Shown here one piece after another: positions 13,455-14,957 of a DNA stretch of 14,957 bases (position 1 is its first letter; each line of letters starts with the position of its first letter). The notes below the pieces were generated by a model, which was given only the letters and a program-made list of their open reading frames with translations, made no database searches and was not told the DNA's origin. This DNA comes from Oscillospiraceae bacterium (GTDB lineage: Bacteria > Bacillota > Clostridia > Oscillospirales > Ruminococcaceae). The stretch covers positions 1 through 14,957 of the forward strand of contig JAGBFZ010000184.1 of the NCBI GenBank assembly GCA_018110855.1, read 5' to 3'. The position numbers and the translations under genes were made by a program.

Positions 13455-14957
13455 TTACGCACCTCTCCTTCTCTGCCATGGGAATGTGATTATTCCCTTT
13501 TGGTTGAGCTTTTTGAGAACTGTCCATGCCACTATGATCACAAAAATTATGATCACTGCGGGTGTGAAATATTTCTCAAGAAGCTGTCCTCTGTAGCCCT
13601 CGTATGCCTTGTTATATCTGTTTCGGCTGATGGAGATCTTGAAATACTTCATTGCCTCCTTGTACTCCTCCTTATTGAGAAGGGCGTTGCCGATTCCTAT
13701 GTATGCACGGCGGTAATTTCCGTCATACTTGATAACGTTTCTCCAAGGCTGCTCGGATTCCTCGTAGTAGCCTGAGTTATAGAGGTTTGTTGCCTCGGTA
13801 ACGATCTCGCCGAAGGCTGTGCGCTTGAATAATGTTATGCTGTTCTTTCTTGAATCGAGAACATAGATCATATTGTCATAGCTCTCGATGGCAGCAACGC
13901 TTCTGAAGGTTCCAAGCTGTTCGCCTGTGCCGCCCATAACAAACATAAGGTTTGCCAGCTTATCATATTGGAATATTCTTCCATGTGCAAAATCAAGGAT
14001 ATTCAGCTCGCCGTTGGGTCCGATGTCGATATCGGTGAGTGTGGACTCCTTGGTATAGATGGAGTAGTATGCGGGGGAGATATCACCGAAGGTAACTTCG
14101 TTTGCGGTAATTGACGCAAGGATATTGGTTCCTCTGGGGTTCAGCTTCTTTACGGTATCGGTCTTTACTTCGTTGGACTCGGTTACAGTATAGATGAAGC
14201 CGTCATCGTCGATATCGAAGTTGGAGAAGCCGATAGGAGTTGTTTTTGTGGAACGTGCTCTCTGCTCCTCGGTAGCGATTGTGTTCCAGAAGGCGTTCAT
14301 GATTATCTGGGAGGTTGCTTCAACGCGGTTTGCGCCGTAGAAGCCGAGAAATTCTCCGTGGATATCGTACATTACTGCGCCCTTTGTTACTGATTTTACA
14401 ACAACGTATACATTTCCCGCCTTATCCACTGCAACCTTTCTGGGGTTGTAGGTAAGGTCCTGAGAATAGACCTCGGATTTGGGCTTTTCAAAGATATAGT
14501 CCACATTTCCGTTGATATCGGTCTTTAATACACGGCTGTTTTCGGTATCGCAGACATATATATAGCCTGTGTACTTATCCACGAAAACGCCCTCGGGCTT
14601 TTTCAGGGTAAGCTCTTCACCGTTATAGGTAAATTTATCGAAATACTTTACCATATTGAATTCAAGATCTGTCACGATTATTCTGTCGTTGCCCTTGTCG
14701 GCTATGAACATATATTTTCCGGGGTTTTTCTCGGTATTTTCCTTGAAAAGCACTCCCGTATCCTCGATAAGGTACAGGTCGGCAGGCTCCTTGAGCCCCA
14801 TTTTATCCTTCCAGTCAGCCTTTTTCGGATTGTAACCCTCCATTGAGGATACATAGTCGGTAAGACCCTTTATGGACTGACCGTCCACAAATTTCTCTGC
14901 GGTATATCCCACCTGTGAAGCGACTGCGTCGCCCCATCTGTCATAGCTGTAAGGGTC
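13455..14957 (-). CDS. NHL beta-propeller plus TPR membrane-anchored protein, N-terminus cut
   Basis: 500 residues are visible and the frame stays open to base 14957 (DPYSYDRWGDAVASQ precedes the GTG at 14912, so that codon is not the start). About 75-380 are NHL-type repeats: YMFIADKGNDRIIV, GYIYVCDTENSRVLKTD, GNVYVVVK, GFIYTVTESNEVKT, ELNILDFAHGRIFQYD and MIYVLDSRKNSITLFKR, with six or more blades. About 384-452 form two TPR-like helix pairs (VTEATNLYNSGYYEES, AYIGIGNALLNKEEYKEAMKYF). A transmembrane helix (466-481) and the basic tail QRRRGA end the protein, so propeller and TPR probably face outside. A signal peptide would lie beyond the right edge. It is the first visible gene of the operon and may bind glycan or scaffold the DUF5696 protein; no catalytic residues are evident. 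Confidence 0.85.
   Translation of the reverse strand, partial: DPYSYDRWGDAVASQVGYTAEKFVDGQSIKGLTDYVSSMEGYNPKKADWKDKMGLKEPADLYLIEDTGVLFKENTEKNPGKYMFIADKGNDRIIVTDLEFNMVKYFDKFTYNGEELTLKKPEGVFVDKYTGYIYVCDTENSRVLKTDINGNVDYIFEKPKSEVYSQDLTYNPRKVAVDKAGNVYVVVKSVTKGAVMYDIHGEFLGFYGANRVEATSQIIMNAFWNTIATEEQRARSTKTTPIGFSNFDIDDDGFIYTVTESNEVKTDTVKKLNPRGTNILASITANEVTFGDISPAYYSIYTKESTLTDIDIGPNGELNILDFAHGRIFQYDKLANLMFVMGGTGEQLGTFRSVAAIESYDNMIYVLDSRKNSITLFKRTAFGEIVTEATNLYNSGYYEESEQPWRNVIKYDGNYRRAYIGIGNALLNKEEYKEAMKYFKISISRNRYNKAYEGYRGQLLEKYFTPAVIIIFVIIVAWTVLKKLNQKGIITFPWQRRRGA

Overview
The window is a compact stretch of a Firmicutes chromosome, most likely from a Clostridia/Oscillospiraceae member such as a Ruminococcus-like gut anaerobe. 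This rests on four things: strong AGGAGG-type ribosome sites, a DNA polymerase I whose proofreading domain has lost its catalytic acids, a CheC-type phosphatase, and a Yip1-DUF5696-ABC permease cassette of a kind I recall from Clostridia and Paenibacillus. The genus is an inference. Every gene I can support reads leftward, on the minus strand. There is no rRNA, tRNA, CRISPR array, insertion sequence or phage gene, and no gene-free stretch reaches 300 bases.

Right-hand block (14957 to 8506), in transcription order: an NHL/beta-propeller plus TPR membrane-anchored protein cut by the window edge, a Yip1 family membrane protein, a secreted DUF5696 protein, and two sugar ABC permeases (MalF-like then MalG-like). 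Gaps run from 27 nt down to a 4-nt overlap, so this looks like one operon. No solute-binding protein or ATPase is visible. The block looks like an envelope-associated carbohydrate uptake system.

Middle block (8287 to 4856): a cytoplasmic GH95 glycosidase follows the permeases after about 200 nt that hold a 71-nt imperfect hairpin and a weak terminator-like hairpin. GH95, a TM2-domain membrane protein and a CheC-type phosphatase then follow with 16- and 26-nt gaps. The natural reading is import of a fucosylated or L-galactosylated glycan by the transporter and trimming inside the cell by GH95. Why a CheC phosphatase sits in this run is not clear.

Left-hand block (4855 to 1): an AT-rich spacer carries a perfect 11-bp inverted repeat around a near-consensus promoter that points right, against every gene in the window. 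Then come a small Dabb-domain protein, polA, a cysteine-rich protein resembling the U32 peptidase family, an AT-rich 235-nt spacer with two short perfect palindromes, and an OmpR/PhoB-type response regulator cut by the left edge.

Three starts were moved inward because a good Shine-Dalgarno site fits an internal ATG much better: the Dabb protein, GH95 and the MalG-like permease. The most interesting points are the inverted-repeat promoter at 4790-4842, the intercistronic hairpin at 8399-8469, the GH95 specificity residue, and the DUF5696 protein as a possible unrecognised glycosidase.
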